The notes beneath the pieces are model-generated. The model was not told the DNA's origin. It searched no databases and saw nothing but the letters and a program-made list of their open reading frames with translations. Positions 35,572 through 37,095 of a DNA stretch of 37,095 nucleotides are shown piece after piece. Where the stretch lies: positions 1-37,095 of the forward strand of contig JAJYBZ010000006.1 of the NCBI GenBank assembly GCA_021778755.1, read 5' to 3'. The position numbers and the translations under genes were made by a program. Origin of the DNA: a bacterium. Its GTDB lineage: Bacteria > Patescibacteriota > Saccharimonadia > Saccharimonadales > Saccharimonadaceae. Each line of letters begins with the position of its first letter. Positions within the stretch are counted from its first letter, which is position 1.

Positions 35572-35620
35572 GTAAAGCAGCCCCCGCACATCCCGACTTT
35601 CGTCTGGGCGTGCGGGGGCT
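35572..35620 (-). terminator. GC-rich terminator of the mini-gene
   Basis: Eleven-bp perfect stem AGCCCCCGCAC/GTGCGGGGGCT (35620-35610 with 35589-35579) with an inner stem capped by a GAAA tetraloop, then a T-containing tail. It separates the mini-gene from the rplA promoter. Confidence 0.7.
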
Positions 35621-35643
35621 TTGGTGCTGCTGTGGCGTGACGA

Positions 35644-35853
35644 CTACGTCCAGATGTCACGGCGTCCGCCATTTGGTGGGGTCGGCCTGGGGGCTAGTAG
35701 CGTCGGCGGAGGACATGTGAATCCTTCGCTACTGATGACTATTCGATCACCAGAGGGAATGTCCTCACCGATGACGAACTTAGTCAGGCGCTCGCGCGCC
35801 AGGTCGTCCTCGGTGCTCTTGAACATGTCCCATAGCTACCTTAGGCTGGTCAT
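35644..35853 (-). pseudogene. High-GC mini-gene with an early in-frame amber codon
   Basis: ATG 35853 has a good ribosome binding site (GGAG, five bases away) but reads MTSLR then TAG. The same frame resumes LWDMFKSTEDDLARERLTKF and runs 60 residues from ATG 35826 to a TAG at 35644-35646. The second ATG lacks a clear ribosome binding site. So this is a gene broken by a nonsense change, a leader peptide followed by a re-start, or a readthrough case. No family recognised. GC-rich codons match those of 28165-28920 and thyA; 28165 also begins ATGACCAGC. Confidence 0.5.
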
Positions 35854-35894
35854 AGTGTCTCCATTCGTGTGCACTCGCCTGCGCGCAGCAGCAT

Positions 35895-35946
35895 TCAGGC
35901 GATTGCCTGATTATTTAATTATACACCATTTGACCACAATTGTCAA
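35895..35946 (-). promoter_or_regulatory. Consensus sigma70 promoter and hairpin before the mini-gene
   Basis: Minus strand TTGACA (35946-35941), 17 bases, TATAAT (35923-35918): a perfect consensus promoter. A 6-bp hairpin TCAGGC/GCCTGA (35910-35895) lies at the expected 5' end of the transcript and may protect it. Confidence 0.75.
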
Positions 35947-36013
35947 TAAAGCACAAGTAATTTATGATTCGTAGTCTTGCAAGCGCACTCTATTAAGCTT
36001 ATGATTATCAGAT

Positions 36014-37095
36014 ATGGATAAAATTATAAATGAATTAAAAAAACTAGGTTTTAGCGGAGACTTCGACGATACCGCCGATACTCTATCGGCCTATTCACAT
36101 GATGCCTCAATGTTTGAAATAGTGCCAAAGTTAGTCGTAGCGCCAAAAACCGCTGCCGACGTCAGTAAAGTAGTCGACTACGTCGCTAATAATAAGAAAA
36201 AACATCCCAGCTTGTCCCTTACGGCCCGTAGCGCGGGTACGGATATGAGCGGCGCGGCGATTAACGATTCGATTATCGTTGATTTCAAGAAATACCTCAA
36301 CAAGATTATATCCGTGAACAGTAAATTGGCCGTGACGCAACCTGGCGCCTTCTTTCGGGATTTCGATGAGCAGACGGCTAAACATAATGCTTTGCTACCC
36401 TCCTTTCCAGCCAGTCGTGATTTGTGTACGGTCGGTGGTATGATCAATAACAACTCGGGTGGCGAAAAGTCACTTGAATTTGGTAAAACCGAAAAGTATG
36501 TACCCGAACTAAAGTTTGTTTTTGCTGACGGTATCGAACGCATAGTCAAGCCGCTCAGCCGTGTTCAGTTAGTGGCAAAAATGGGTCAAAAAGATTTCGA
36601 AGGCGTGGTTTATCGCCAACTGTTCGACCTAATCGAAGCTAATTACGACACGATTAAGGCCGCCAAGCCGCATGTTAGCAAGAACTCGACGGGATATAAA
36701 CTATGGGATGTCTGGGATCGCGAAACTGGCGTTTTTGACTTAACCCAAGCGATTATTGGCGCCCAGGGAACACTTGGTTTTGTGACCGAAGGCACTTTCA
36801 AATTAGTCGAAAGGCCGAAGCATTCTGGGCTACTGGTCCTATTTATGAAAGATATTGACGATCTCGGTCAGCTAATTCCGACTGTTTTGAAACATAAACC
36901 AGCGACGTTCGAGAGCTTCGACGATGCAACGCTGTGGTTAAGTATTAAATTTATGCCCAGCTTTCTCAAAATGTTGGGCCCAGTGCGGTTTATTCATCTA
37001 TTGTTGACATTGATCCCTGATGGCATGCAGTTGCTGCGCGGTATTCCAAAACTTGTGCTCATGGTGGAATTCACCGGGCGCACCGAGGACGAGGT
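36014..37095 (+). CDS. FAD-linked oxidase (GlcD/D-lactate dehydrogenase type), cut by the window end
   Basis: At least 360 residues, open to the last base. PCMH-type FAD domain: VVAPKTAADVSKVVDYV, SAGTDMSGAA, PGAFFRDFDEQ, CTVGGMINNNSGGEKS and IIGAQGTLGFVTEGTFKL are the FAD_binding_4 hallmarks. It probably oxidises a 2-hydroxy acid such as D-lactate or glycolate and passes electrons to quinone; any C-terminal iron-sulfur domain lies beyond the window. The stretch 35954-36013 before it has no obvious promoter. Confidence 0.88.
   Translation, partial: MDKIINELKKLGFSGDFDDTADTLSAYSHDASMFEIVPKLVVAPKTAADVSKVVDYVANNKKKHPSLSLTARSAGTDMSGAAINDSIIVDFKKYLNKIISVNSKLAVTQPGAFFRDFDEQTAKHNALLPSFPASRDLCTVGGMINNNSGGEKSLEFGKTEKYVPELKFVFADGIERIVKPLSRVQLVAKMGQKDFEGVVYRQLFDLIEANYDTIKAAKPHVSKNSTGYKLWDVWDRETGVFDLTQAIIGAQGTLGFVTEGTFKLVERPKHSGLLVLFMKDIDDLGQLIPTVLKHKPATFESFDDATLWLSIKFMPSFLKMLGPVRFIHLLLTLIPDGMQLLRGIPKLVLMVEFTGRTEDE

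Noticed and set aside
35644-35853. Use of an alternative genetic code (TAG as sense)
   Set aside because: Other genes end normally at TAG (for example the fur-family gene and NDH-2's upstream neighbour), and the known CPR code change concerns UGA, not UAG.

Overview
The window looks like a chromosomal segment from a Patescibacteria/CPR bacterium, most likely Candidatus Saccharibacteria (TM7). That is an inference from gene content; no 16S rRNA is present. It rests on a DUF5674-like protein and other small proteins of CPR type, several type IV pilin-like proteins with near-identical N-termini, a lone type II NADH dehydrogenase, a LytR-CpsA-Psr protein, compact genes on both strands, and the standard genetic code (UGA acts as a stop, e.g. 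recR, thyA neighbours). Many genes have a -10 box 6-10 nt before the start codon, so leaderless transcripts seem common.

Layout. 1-2660: a NUDIX gene and a pilin/FGE-fold gene with a diversity-generating-retroelement-like C-terminus, bracketed by two copies of an unrecognised structured RNA. 2666-7531: Erm-like rRNA methylase, LCP protein, cytochrome b6-like protein and aldo/keto reductase. 7581-10983: two small ORFs, a Fur-family repressor, and a divergent redox operon (glutaredoxin, rhodanese, membrane protein, NDH-2). 10985-15677: Gre-like factor, an ABC exporter with its two-component system, and an HxlR regulator. 15773-16894: AI-2E family permease. 16891-26339: a long minus-strand block with dnaX, dnaB, a GT-C glycosyltransferase, ebfC, recR, two pilin-like genes, a DHH phosphoesterase and cysS. 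26559-27790: three CPR-type small genes. 27976-29600: a high-GC gene with a structured leader, then an unassigned run of RNA-like hairpins. 29637-35470: rplL, rplJ with an attenuator-like leader, an unknown gene, tmk, dcd, a high-GC thyA and an N-terminally extended rplA. 35644-35946: a high-GC mini-gene with an early in-frame amber codon. 36014-end: a truncated FAD-linked oxidase.

The most striking signals are these. Two long (CT)n/(GA)n tracts sit in the leaders of two pilin-like genes, and the tract length decides whether the upstream ATG is in frame (candidate phase variation). One of these genes also carries a DGR-type variable C-terminus, so surface pili may be varied by two mechanisms. 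Two copies of a structured RNA show compensatory base changes. DnaX and RecR both lack their usual zinc cysteines. Three GC-rich genes share a codon style foreign to their surroundings.
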